Shown here: one piece after another, positions 6,692 through 13,487 of the stretch
Layout of the letters: every line of letters starts with the position of its first letter
Position numbering within the stretch: the first letter of the stretch is position 1
Source of the DNA: Fischerella sp.
GTDB lineage: Bacteria > Cyanobacteriota > Cyanobacteriia > Cyanobacteriales > Nostocaceae
Reading direction: 5' to 3'
Assembly: GCA_026419705.1 (NCBI GenBank)
Contig: JANZYY010000045.1
Location: forward strand, 1 to 16,369
Length of the DNA: 16,369 nt
Translations under genes and position numbers: made by a program
Notes under the pieces: model-generated
Databases searched by the model: none
Seen by the model: the letters and a program-made list of their open reading frames with translations, nothing else
Told to the model about the DNA's origin: nothing

Positions 6692-7696
6692 ATGGATTTC
6701 CAAAATCAAACCCTCCTCATCACTGGAATTGGCGAATTTATTGGTTTGCGTACTGCGGAACTAGCTATTGCAAAGAGGATGAAAGTCCGCGGACTGCAAA
6801 ATTCCCTAGATCAAGCTAAAAAAGCACAGAACTTGGGCGCTAAAGTCATTATTGGCAATATCACCGATCCTGCTATTGCTGAATTAGCTTGTCAGGGAGT
6901 AGACATAGTTATACACACAGATGAAATTGCCAAAGAAGGTGGTTCAATAGAAGAATTTCGTGAGGTCAATGTTGGTGGTAGCATTAATATAGCTAAAGCT
7001 GCTAAGACTGCTGGTGCCAAAACCTTTGTTTATATCTCTAGTGCTTTAGTTTACGGCTTCAACTATCCTAATCGTGTTACGGAAGATGGACCACTTTCAG
7101 GCGAAAATAATCCATACTGTCAGACGAAAATAGAAGCTGAAAAAGCACTTTTGCAAATGAATAACCCACCTAATTTTGGCGTTATTATTATTAGACCGGG
7201 TGATGTTTACGGTCCAGGTAGCATTCCTTGGATAGTCCGACCACTATTATTAATGCGGCAAAAATTATTTGCCTATGCTAACGATGGACAAGGAGTGATC
7301 AATCACCTATATATCGATAACCTAATTGAAGCTATCTTTCTAGCCTTAGAAAAAGCAACCTACGGTGAAATTTTTAATATCACAGACGGACAAGAAACTT
7401 CTTGGAAGGAGTATTTCGTGCGCTTGGCAGAAATGGCGGGTTTACCAGCACCTTTTTCTCTACCAAAAGATGAACTGAAATTATTTCTCAAGTTGCGTTA
7501 TCAAGGACAAAAACTTTTTCGCCAAAAAGCTGATATTTTGCCAGAAGTCGTGGATTTTATGACTCGCCCCTATGCTTATTCAATTGAAAAAGCACGAAAA
7601 ACCTTAAATTATGAACCAAAAATTAATTTAGAACAAGGAATGCGACTGACACAAGAATGGTTGAAAAAAACCGACATCCAAAAAATGATGAACTAA
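6692..7696 (+). CDS. hgdA: HgdA-type NAD-dependent sugar-nucleotide epimerase (UDP-galactose 4-epimerase family)
   Basis: An extended short-chain dehydrogenase of 334 aa. The ATG at 6692 was chosen because the 33 residues gained from an ATG at 6593 come from heptamer repeat DNA and are low-complexity (Asn, Gln, Thr). The active site is intact: S116/S117 in YISSALVYG and Y142-x3-K146 in PYCQTK; RPGDVYGPG (168-176) is the usual substrate-side signature. The nucleotide-binding loop reads TGIGEFIG (11-18) instead of TGxxGxxG, so Glu15 replaces a normally invariant Gly. HgdA (all5345) of Anabaena is reported as a UDP-galactose 4-epimerase needed for normal HGL composition. Position after hgdB-hgdC and upstream of two glycosyltransferases fits that role. 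Substrate specificity cannot be read from sequence; a reductase acting on the lipid chain is the main alternative. Confidence 0.8.
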   Translation: MDFQNQTLLITGIGEFIGLRTAELAIAKRMKVRGLQNSLDQAKKAQNLGAKVIIGNITDPAIAELACQGVDIVIHTDEIAKEGGSIEEFREVNVGGSINIAKAAKTAGAKTFVYISSALVYGFNYPNRVTEDGPLSGENNPYCQTKIEAEKALLQMNNPPNFGVIIIRPGDVYGPGSIPWIVRPLLLMRQKLFAYANDGQGVINHLYIDNLIEAIFLALEKATYGEIFNITDGQETSWKEYFVRLAEMAGLPAPFSLPKDELKLFLKLRYQGQKLFRQKADILPEVVDFMTRPYAYSIEKARKTLNYEPKINLEQGMRLTQEWLKKTDIQKMMN

Positions 7697-7702
7697 GTAA
7701 AT

Positions 7703-7787
7703 GGTTAGTAGTTAGTAGGTAGTAGTTAGTGGTTAGTAGTTAGTAGTTAAGATACTCTCATAACCACTATCCACCAACCACTAACAA
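7703..7787. repeat. GTTAGTA-type heptamer repeats with an inverted counterpart
   Basis: GGTTAGTAGTTAGTA-like units fill 7703-7749, and 7761-7787 (AACCACTATCCACCAACC and onward) is roughly their reverse complement. The imperfect hairpin lies in the 107-bp gap between hgdA and the DUF2141 gene and could attenuate or stabilise the transcript. Confidence 0.65.
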
Positions 7788-7803
7788 ACAAATACGTTTA
7801 TTG

Positions 7804-8286
7804 ATGGCAATAACAATGTTAACTAAAGCTTCAAAGTTTGTTTTGTTTTTTCTGTCTACCGCAGCAAGTATTGGTTTGGCTTGCACTGTTAAAGCAGAAT
7901 CTAGTACTACACTTACTGTAGTAGTAAATGGCATAAAAAACCAAAAAGGTCAGATTTGCCTCAGAGTATTTTCTAGTGAAAAAGGGTTTCCTTTTAGTGA
8001 TACCAGTGAGGTCAAAAGTGGCTGCACTCAGATTACAGGAAGCTCTATCAAAAAGCAGTTTACTGGTTTAAAACCGGGAACTTATGCAGTTGCTGTTGTT
8101 GACGATCAAAACGGAGACTATATACTCAACAGAGATTTTTTAGGCATTCCCCAAGAAGGTTTTGGTATTTCCAATAATCCAACTGTGTCAGTTATAACAG
8201 GTGCACCAAAGTTTGGCGATGCAAGTTTTGCATTGAACAAAAATACAAAAATTAACATTGTGATGAAGTATGGACTCGATCCATAA
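7804..8286 (+). CDS. Secreted DUF2141 family protein (160 aa)
   Basis: The first about 32 residues are a Sec signal peptide: MAITMLTKASK, a hydrophobic core (FVLFFLSTAASIGLA), and a likely cleavage after VKA. LAC lies in the core, but the -3 residue is Gly, so a lipoprotein is less likely. The mature about 128 residues match DUF2141: LTVVVNGIKNQKGQICLRVF, then the characteristic LKPGTYAVAVVDDQNGDYILN (about residues 93-113) and a GFGISNN segment. The family is an Ig-like beta sandwich of unknown function. Placement between hgdA and a glycosyltransferase suggests a periplasmic or envelope accessory role in glycolipid deposition; that is inference from context. The ATG at 7804 was preferred over the TTG immediately before it; the ATG at 7816 is also possible. 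Confidence 0.85.
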   Translation: MAITMLTKASKFVLFFLSTAASIGLACTVKAESSTTLTVVVNGIKNQKGQICLRVFSSEKGFPFSDTSEVKSGCTQITGSSIKKQFTGLKPGTYAVAVVDDQNGDYILNRDFLGIPQEGFGISNNPTVSVITGAPKFGDASFALNKNTKINIVMKYGLDP

Positions 8287-8300
8287 ACTTTAGTAATTAA

Positions 8301-8392
8301 TCATTAGTCATTAGTCATTGGTCATTGGTTAGTAGGGCGCAATGCTTTGCGCCCGTACAGTGGTAAACAACCAACAAACAACAAACAACAGG
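8301..8392. repeat. Two heptamer runs flanking a GC-rich hairpin before the GT2 gene
   Basis: 8301-8328 is four 7-mers in register (TCATTAG twice, then TCATTGG twice). 8365-8392 is an AACAACC/CAACAAA run. Between them lies the GGGCGCAA/TTGCGCCC hairpin, listed separately. All fall in the gap of about 140 bp between the DUF2141 gene and the next gene. Confidence 0.7.
8335..8354. repeat. GC-rich palindromic repeat (hairpin GGGCGCAA-TGCT-TTGCGCCC)
   Basis: A perfect 8-bp stem with a 4-nt loop, of a palindrome type common between cyanobacterial genes. There is no T-run on either side, so it is more likely a dispersed REP-like element than an intrinsic terminator. It overlaps a TTG (8347) that could be taken for the start of the next gene. 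Confidence 0.6.
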
Positions 8393-8427
8393 TTGGCTAT
8401 CTTATCTATCTTCCTTCTTCCTTAAAC

Positions 8428-9687
8428 ATGAAAGAATTGGCGATATTTCTGTGTAGATTTTTGCTAGGTTGGCTGCTAATTCAAGTATCTATATTACTGG
8501 TATTTTTATGGGTATTGCGATCGCACCGCCAAAATTCCTTACCAGACGACCAGTTACCTAAAACAGCGATCGTTCTTTGTTTGCGGGGAGGCGATCCGTT
8601 TTTGCCTAATTGTTTGCGATCGCTCTTACAACAAAACTACCCGCAATACGATTTAAAGCTGATCGTCGATAACCGAGAAGATCCAGCTTGGCAAATTGCT
8701 ACTGAGACTATAGCCTCTATAGGAGCGACTAACGTCCAAATTACCCCTTTGACGATCAGGCGATATAATTGTAGCCTCAAATGCAGTTCTATCGTACAAG
8801 CAGTCTCAGAATTGGATGATTCCTACAAAGCAGTTGCGCTAGTAGATGCAGATGCGGTAGTTCATTCCAATTGGCTGCGCGAATTAATCAGCCCTCTAGC
8901 CGACGCCAAAATTGGAGCAACTACTGGTAATCGTTGGTATTTGCCCACAACCAGATATTGGGGTTCATTGGTGCGATACTTCTGGAACGCCTCCGCAGTT
9001 GTGCAAATGTATCTGTATCGCATTCCTTGGGGCGGTACTTTGGCGCTGAAAACAGAAGTAATTCGCCAAACTGGATTGCTAGATAGATGGGCACGAGCTT
9101 ATTGCGAAGATACCATGCTTCATAGCACACTAGCACAGCATGGGTTGCAAGTCAAGTTTGTACCATCTCTGCTGATTCTCAATCGCGAAGAGTGCGACTT
9201 ACCAAGATTGCTAGGCTGGACAAAGCGTCAACTACTTGCTTCTCGCCTTTACCATCCCCAATGGTGGGCTGTAATTGCTGATGCGCTGCAAACAGTACTG
9301 CTGCCAAATCTACTGTTAGTATTGTCGCTGATGGCGTTATTTCAACAACAATGGAATGCTGCTACAGTTGCTTTTGCTGGTTTCGGCTGTTATATAGTAG
9401 CACTACTCTTAATGGCGATCGCTCTCGAAAAAGGAGTACAACCAATCATTCGCAACAATACAGGAACAATAACTAAATTGTCAATCGTTACTGTAGTGAA
9501 AATGTTAGTTGGCATTCCTTTGACACACTGGATCTATGCGTTTGCGATGTTATCATCTGCATGGATGCCAAGAATTAACTGGCGCGGTATTACTTATCAG
9601 ATCAAAGGACCTTGGAACATCAGGCTAGTCGAATATCGACCTTATCAAAGGCTAGACCAACCTGTTGATAGCAAAGTATCTCTTTGA
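8428..9687 (+). CDS. Membrane-bound family 2 glycosyltransferase
   Basis: 419 aa from the ATG at 8428; a longer frame from TTG 8347 reads through repeats and was not used. An N-terminal membrane segment (about 5-30) precedes a GT-A catalytic domain: TAIVLCLRGGDPFLPNCL (46-63), the metal-binding D140-A-D142 in ALVDADAVV, GGTLALK (202-208), and the catalytic-base motif E227-D228 in CEDTML. KRQLLASRLY (266-275) stands where processive and ceramide-type enzymes have QxxRW. Two or three membrane helices follow (about 285-305, 315-335, 352-375). The layout resembles ceramide glucosyltransferase and hopanoid HpnI-type enzymes, which act on lipid acceptors at the plasma membrane. Between hgdA and hglT it plausibly glycosylates an HGL-related lipid or envelope polysaccharide precursor. 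Donor and acceptor cannot be told from sequence. Confidence 0.85.
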   Translation: MKELAIFLCRFLLGWLLIQVSILLVFLWVLRSHRQNSLPDDQLPKTAIVLCLRGGDPFLPNCLRSLLQQNYPQYDLKLIVDNREDPAWQIATETIASIGATNVQITPLTIRRYNCSLKCSSIVQAVSELDDSYKAVALVDADAVVHSNWLRELISPLADAKIGATTGNRWYLPTTRYWGSLVRYFWNASAVVQMYLYRIPWGGTLALKTEVIRQTGLLDRWARAYCEDTMLHSTLAQHGLQVKFVPSLLILNREECDLPRLLGWTKRQLLASRLYHPQWWAVIADALQTVLLPNLLLVLSLMALFQQQWNAATVAFAGFGCYIVALLLMAIALEKGVQPIIRNNTGTITKLSIVTVVKMLVGIPLTHWIYAFAMLSSAWMPRINWRGITYQIKGPWNIRLVEYRPYQRLDQPVDSKVSL

Positions 9688-9694
9688 CATCTGG

Positions 9695-9777
9695 GTAGTT
9701 AGTGGTTGGTAGTTAGTGGTTGGTATTTAGTGGTTAGTAACTTACTATCGCCTCCCCATCTCCCCATCTGGCCATCT
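9695..9777. repeat. 14-bp tandem repeats plus CCCCATCT repeats before hglT
   Basis: Three tandem 14-mers (GTAGTTAGTGGTTG twice, then GTATTTAGTGGTTA) occupy 9695-9736; each is two related heptamers. 9752-9777 is a C-rich run with CTCCCCAT repeats. Both lie in the 112-bp gap in front of hglT. Confidence 0.75.
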
Positions 9778-9799
9778 CTTTAAACAACTCCCATGAACT

Positions 9800-11065
9800 A
9801 TGAATAAACAACCTCTTCGCATCGCCCTGATTACAGGATTATATGCGCCATTTTTGACAGGGGTTTCAGTTGCGGTACACCAACGGGTGCGGTGGTTGCT
9901 ACAACAGGGACATGAAGTTTTTCTCATTCACCCAGAAATCAACGACCAGTATCCCAAAGAAGTTGGTAGTCGTCCCATGTCAGGACTGCAAGAACTACAA
10001 CCTTTCCCTAAATTTTCTTCTTACGCATTCCCTACCCAACCCCTGATATTTTACAAATCTCTTCCCCAACCATTACACTATCGCCATTGGAGTGATACCA
10101 AGTTGTTGGAGGAATTTCAACCAGATATTGTGGTGGTTGAAGAAGCACCACAACTGAGAGGATTTTACTCACTTTATTTACAAGGTTACGGTCGTCCCGT
10201 AGGAGTTGAATACGCCAGGAAAACTAACACCCCGATCGTATCTCTCTTTCACACAGATATCGTCGCTTATATTCGATATTACATGGGAAATCAGTTTTTT
10301 AACTTTATTCGTCCCATGCTGCCAATGTTAATCAAGCAGTTCAGTGAAAACTACGACTATAACTTCTTTCCTTCGCGAGAACAGCTTGAGAAATACAAAA
10401 GTCTGAAATCTCAACGCAGTGAATACCTTCCCTATCAAGGAATAGATTGCCAAAAATTTAATCCTGCCAATATCTGTTACGATCCTATTCCTTGCGATCG
10501 TCGTCCAACTCTGTTGTTTGTCGGACGCATCGCCCCGGAAAAAAGCGTCATTCAACTTTTAGATATATATCCAATCATTGCTGCCAAAATACGTGATGTG
10601 CATCTTGTGATTGTTGGTAGCGGTCCCCAACAAGAAGAAATGCGCCAGCGCGCCGCCAAATTTGAACCGGGCGTTACAGTATGGGGCGAATCTCACGGTA
10701 CAGAACTGTTAGGATGGTATGCACGAGCCGACGTATTTGTCAATCCATCCGTTACCGAAAACTTCTGCACCTCCAACAACGAAGCCTTAGCTTCCGGAAC
10801 TCCTGTAGTTGCAGTCAAAGCTCCTTCAACCTCAGAACAAGTATTCCCCGGTCGCAACGGTTTTTTAGCCACACCCAACAATCCTTGGGATTTTGCCAAC
10901 AAAGTCATTCAAATTCTAGAAAATCCCGACCTCAAAGAAGAAATGTCCATGCAAGCCCGCTTTTCCGTACTCGAATATGATTGGTCAGTATGTATGGGAA
11001 AGTTTGAAGACAAACTATATCAAATAGTTGCAGAATCAAAAAATTTGGCAGCAACACCGATTTAA
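9800..11065 (+). CDS. hglT: Heterocyst glycolipid glycosyltransferase HglT (family 4, GT-B fold)
   Basis: A 421-aa soluble GT-B enzyme. The N-terminal acceptor domain starts RIALITGLYAPFLTGVSVAV, with the usual Gly-rich turn. The C-terminal donor domain begins with TLLFVGRIAPEKS (237-249). The E320-x7-E328 pair in ENFCTSNNEALASGTP is the retaining-GT4 signature that contacts the nucleotide sugar. In Anabaena PCC 7120, HglT (all5341) transfers the sugar to the HGL aglycone, and mutants accumulate the bare polyhydroxy alcohol and fail to fix N2 in air. Position at the end of the hgdBCA run fits. SqdX-like sulfolipid synthases belong to the same family, so the name depends on context as much as on sequence. 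The start is the ATG at 9800; an ATG at 9793 is out of frame. A hairpin 10 bp after the stop may end the transcript. Confidence 0.82.
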   Translation: MNKQPLRIALITGLYAPFLTGVSVAVHQRVRWLLQQGHEVFLIHPEINDQYPKEVGSRPMSGLQELQPFPKFSSYAFPTQPLIFYKSLPQPLHYRHWSDTKLLEEFQPDIVVVEEAPQLRGFYSLYLQGYGRPVGVEYARKTNTPIVSLFHTDIVAYIRYYMGNQFFNFIRPMLPMLIKQFSENYDYNFFPSREQLEKYKSLKSQRSEYLPYQGIDCQKFNPANICYDPIPCDRRPTLLFVGRIAPEKSVIQLLDIYPIIAAKIRDVHLVIVGSGPQQEEMRQRAAKFEPGVTVWGESHGTELLGWYARADVFVNPSVTENFCTSNNEALASGTPVVAVKAPSTSEQVFPGRNGFLATPNNPWDFANKVIQILENPDLKEEMSMQARFSVLEYDWSVCMGKFEDKLYQIVAESKNLAATPI

Positions 11066-11074
11066 TAATTGGTA

Positions 11075-11095
11075 GCGTTACCGCTAGCGTAACGC
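11075..11095. repeat. Small hairpin just after hglT
   Basis: GCGTTAC (11075-11081) pairs with GTAACGC (11089-11095), and the loop (CGCTAGC) contains the palindrome GCTAGC. It has no T-run behind it, so it could be either a dispersed palindrome or a 3'-end stabilising stem. Confidence 0.5.
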
Positions 11096-11113
11096 ACCGC
11101 CCATTATATTTTG

Positions 11114-11182
11114 CTTGGTGTCTTAGTCCTTGGTGGTGAAAAAGAATGTCTTTTTAAACCACAAAGACACTAAGACACAAAG
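11114..11182. terminator. Large imperfect inverted repeat between convergent genes (likely bidirectional terminator)
   Basis: The left arm 11114-11137 and right arm 11158-11182 are about 24-25 nt and nearly complementary (shared core GTGTCTTAGT; one gap and a few mismatches). The 20-nt loop contains CTTTTT. Position between convergent hglT and the GMC gene suits a terminator for both. Its arms belong to the dispersed family also seen at 1756, 4072 and 13370, so it may have arisen from two inverted copies. Confidence 0.5.
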
Positions 11183-11263
11183 GTTAATTATTCATATCTT
11201 GAACAATCCGTATTGTTTCCACCTCACTGTCCATACTTATTGCCATAAATCTATCACTTGTTC

Positions 11264-11380
11264 GTAGTAAGGACTTTAGTCCTTAAATATTCAAGCGCTA
11301 AAGCGCTTACTACAAACTTCTTGTAGTAAGGCTTTAGTCCTTAAATATTCAAGCGCTAAAGCGCTTACTACAAACTTCTT
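11264..11380. repeat. Two tandem copies of a 59-nt element folding as a three-way junction
   Basis: Copy 1 is 11264-11313 and copy 2 is 11323-11371, each followed by AAACTTCTT. In each copy GTAGTAAG pairs with CTTACTAC as an outer stem. Inside are a GGAC-TTTA-GTCC hairpin (copy 1) and GCGC-TAAA-GCGC. Copy 2 has lost one base, giving GGCTTTAGTCC. The array ends 10 bp before the stop codon of the GMC gene. A simpler relative is at 13271-13300. Confidence 0.75.
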
Positions 11381-11390
11381 GTAATTAATG

Positions 11391-12932
11391 TCACTTCATC
11401 CTTTCGAGCAAATGCTCTCCCACTCGCAAAGCATTTGCCATAATCGTTAGAGATGGATTCACAGCACTACTAGAGGGGAAAAAGCTACCATCGACAACAT
11501 AAAGATTATCAACATCGTGAGTGCGACAGTTGATGTCAAGTACAGACTTTCTTGGATCTTCGCCAAAACGACAAGTACCGCACTGATGTCCAACTTCTTT
11601 GAGAGTCAATTTTTGGGGGATAAAAAAGGACAAATGCCCTTTTTGAGAATCTAATCTGATTGATTTCAAAACGAAGATCCAGCGCTTAATTAAGTGATTA
11701 AATGCTTGTTCGTTGTTATTTGTATATTCGAGAATAATTTTCTCACCTTTGACGCGGACGCGATTGTTGAGATTTGGTAAGTCTTCGGTTATTAACAACC
11801 ATGAAACAGAATGATTTGCTATTGCCTCAGCGATAATATAGGGTGTAAAAGCAGGTGCATAAGCAGCTATTCTATTTGTAGTGATATTACCTAACAATTG
11901 TACGCTTCCCATGGGATAAGGAAAATCTTTATCTCCCCAATAAAAATCATTCACTGCGAGAGTTTTGTGAAAAACTGTAGGATTGAATTTTGTGGACAAA
12001 GCCATGACCACACCAAACTTATGAGCCATATAATTTCGTCCTACGAGATTAGAACTATTAGCTAAGCCATTTGGGTGTTGGTCATTAGCAGATTTGAGTA
12101 ACAATACTGCTGAATTAATTGCACCACAAGCAATTACAACAATATCTCCAGAAAAAATATACTGTTTACCTGCAATTTCTGCTGTCACACTAGTGACTTC
12201 GCGACCAGATGCACTTGTGTGCAGTTGTAAAACTTTTGCTTGAGTAATTAAAGTTAGATTTTGATGAGTTATGGCTGGTCGCACGCAGTTAACATCAGCA
12301 TCAGCTTTTGCATTAATAAAACATGGAAAGCCATCACAAGTATCACAACGAATACAAGTACTTAAAAAGTGATTAGCTTCATTAAGCTTTATACCAAGTG
12401 GAAGATAAAATGGATGCAAGCCTTTATCTTTTAAGGCATCGTGAATTTCTTGAATGTAAGGTTCATGGCTGACTGCTGGGAACGGATAGTCTTCACTGAT
12501 GTGAGGTTCAGTAGGATCTAAACCTCGTTGACCATGTACTTCATATAGTTTTTCAGCTTGAGTGTAGTAGGGAGCAAAATCTTGATACTTTAACGGCCAT
12601 TCAGGAGATACACCATCTCTATGAAAAACTGTGTTGAAGTCATGCTCGCGAAATCTAAATAATGCACCACCATAAAATTTAGTATTACCACCTACATAAT
12701 AGTGTGTGACTGGACGAATTATTTTATCTTGTTTGTCATACCACATTTCTGCTGGGCGATAGCGCTCTTTTTGAAAAAGTTGTAGTGAATCCCAATTTGC
12801 TTTTTCTTTGGGTACAAAAGTACCTCGCTCCAGTACTAAAATTTTCTTCCCACTTGGTGCTAATTTATATGCCAGTGTTCCGCCACCAGCACCCGTACCA
12901 ATGATGATGACATCGTAATGACTATCAACCAT
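11391..12932 (-). CDS. GMC-family FAD-dependent oxidoreductase
   Basis: 513 aa. The N-terminal dinucleotide-binding motif is VIIIGTGAGGGTLAYKL (G12, G14, G17) with E35 at the end of the second strand (LVLERG). The C-terminal FAD/active-site region contains H449 in VGHQCGTCRFG, a YVVDGSFFPSSSAVNP segment (478-493) and N492, the His-Asn pair of glucose-methanol-choline oxidoreductases. A cysteine cluster at C193, C196, C199 and C204 (TCIRCDTCDGFPC) looks metal- or Fe-S-binding; I believe related cyanobacterial members share it. A good ribosome site (GGAG) lies 5 nt before the ATG at 12932. The enzyme would oxidise an alcohol to a ketone or aldehyde. Next to HGL genes and a HetN-like dehydrogenase, a role in making keto forms of the glycolipid chain is conceivable but unproven. 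It converges on hglT, so it is not in that transcript. Confidence 0.88.
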   Translation of the reverse strand: MVDSHYDVIIIGTGAGGGTLAYKLAPSGKKILVLERGTFVPKEKANWDSLQLFQKERYRPAEMWYDKQDKIIRPVTHYYVGGNTKFYGGALFRFREHDFNTVFHRDGVSPEWPLKYQDFAPYYTQAEKLYEVHGQRGLDPTEPHISEDYPFPAVSHEPYIQEIHDALKDKGLHPFYLPLGIKLNEANHFLSTCIRCDTCDGFPCFINAKADADVNCVRPAITHQNLTLITQAKVLQLHTSASGREVTSVTAEIAGKQYIFSGDIVVIACGAINSAVLLLKSANDQHPNGLANSSNLVGRNYMAHKFGVVMALSTKFNPTVFHKTLAVNDFYWGDKDFPYPMGSVQLLGNITTNRIAAYAPAFTPYIIAEAIANHSVSWLLITEDLPNLNNRVRVKGEKIILEYTNNNEQAFNHLIKRWIFVLKSIRLDSQKGHLSFFIPQKLTLKEVGHQCGTCRFGEDPRKSVLDINCRTHDVDNLYVVDGSFFPSSSAVNPSLTIMANALRVGEHLLERMK

Positions 12933-13270
12933 TTTTTCTCCATTTGTTGAGTTAGCGGTAATTCACCAGGTGTGAGGAGAGAAGAAGAAGTTCAAGAATG
13001 AAATTGTTGTGCGTTCTTTGTTCTTTGATGTTTGTAAAATAAAACTACTTGATGGGCACCATTAGACACATTATCTGTAGCCAAAAAAGCATGATATCTA
13101 GATAAAAACACTCCCATCAACCACCAATAACCTATTAATTAGAGTAAATATATAAAAAATTAAAACTCCAGATTTTTCAGTGATAATTTTTGCAATTTTT
13201 GTGTAATATTTATGATTTTTATTACTATGACTGTATAAAGGTATTTCAATATACTAAATTTGATCAAAAA

Positions 13271-13300
13271 TCGTAGTGAGCGTCTTAGTGCTTACTACGA
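13271..13300. repeat. Palindromic repeat related to the 11264-11380 element
   Basis: An 11-bp stem with one G-T wobble and an 8-nt loop (GTCTTAGT). The ends GTAGT/ACTAC match the outer stem of the tandem elements beside the GMC stop. There is no T-tract, although it lies about 190 bp downstream of the HetN-like gene and could mark its transcript end. Confidence 0.6.
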
Positions 13301-13369
13301 ACCATTAAATAAAATATGGGTATTGCAACAGAATGAATTTATTTTCTATTACAAAGATAAAATTCAATT

Positions 13370-13397
13370 CTTGGTGTCTTGGTGACTTAGTGGTTCA
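13370..13397 (+). repeat. Dispersed repeat copy downstream of the HetN-like gene
   Basis: CTTGGTGTCTTGGTGACTTA followed by GTGGTTCA matches the copies at 1756, 4072 and 11114. Confidence 0.6.
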
Positions 13398-13487
13398 ATC
13401 CAACTAACCTACCTTAAGTCCCGAAGTATCTACATCCCTATTCAGTGCGGCGCCAAATAATGCTGTCTCACCTCCCGCCTGCTGATA

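Larger units (their letters stand above)
12933..13487. other. AT-rich gap between the HetN-like gene and the GMC gene
   Basis: About 555 bp without a credible gene; the one modest plus-strand frame (13445-13663) runs into the HetN-like gene and looks spurious. It contains a hairpin at 13271-13300 (TCGTAGTGAGC/GCTTACTACGA, one G-T pair) and a dispersed-repeat copy at 13370-13397. The GMC promoter must lie in the AT-rich part (about 12960-13260), but I cannot place it. Confidence 0.5.

Noticed and set aside
8335..8354. Calling the GGGCGCAA hairpin an intrinsic terminator
   Set aside because: No T-run on either side, and all genes around it run in the same direction.
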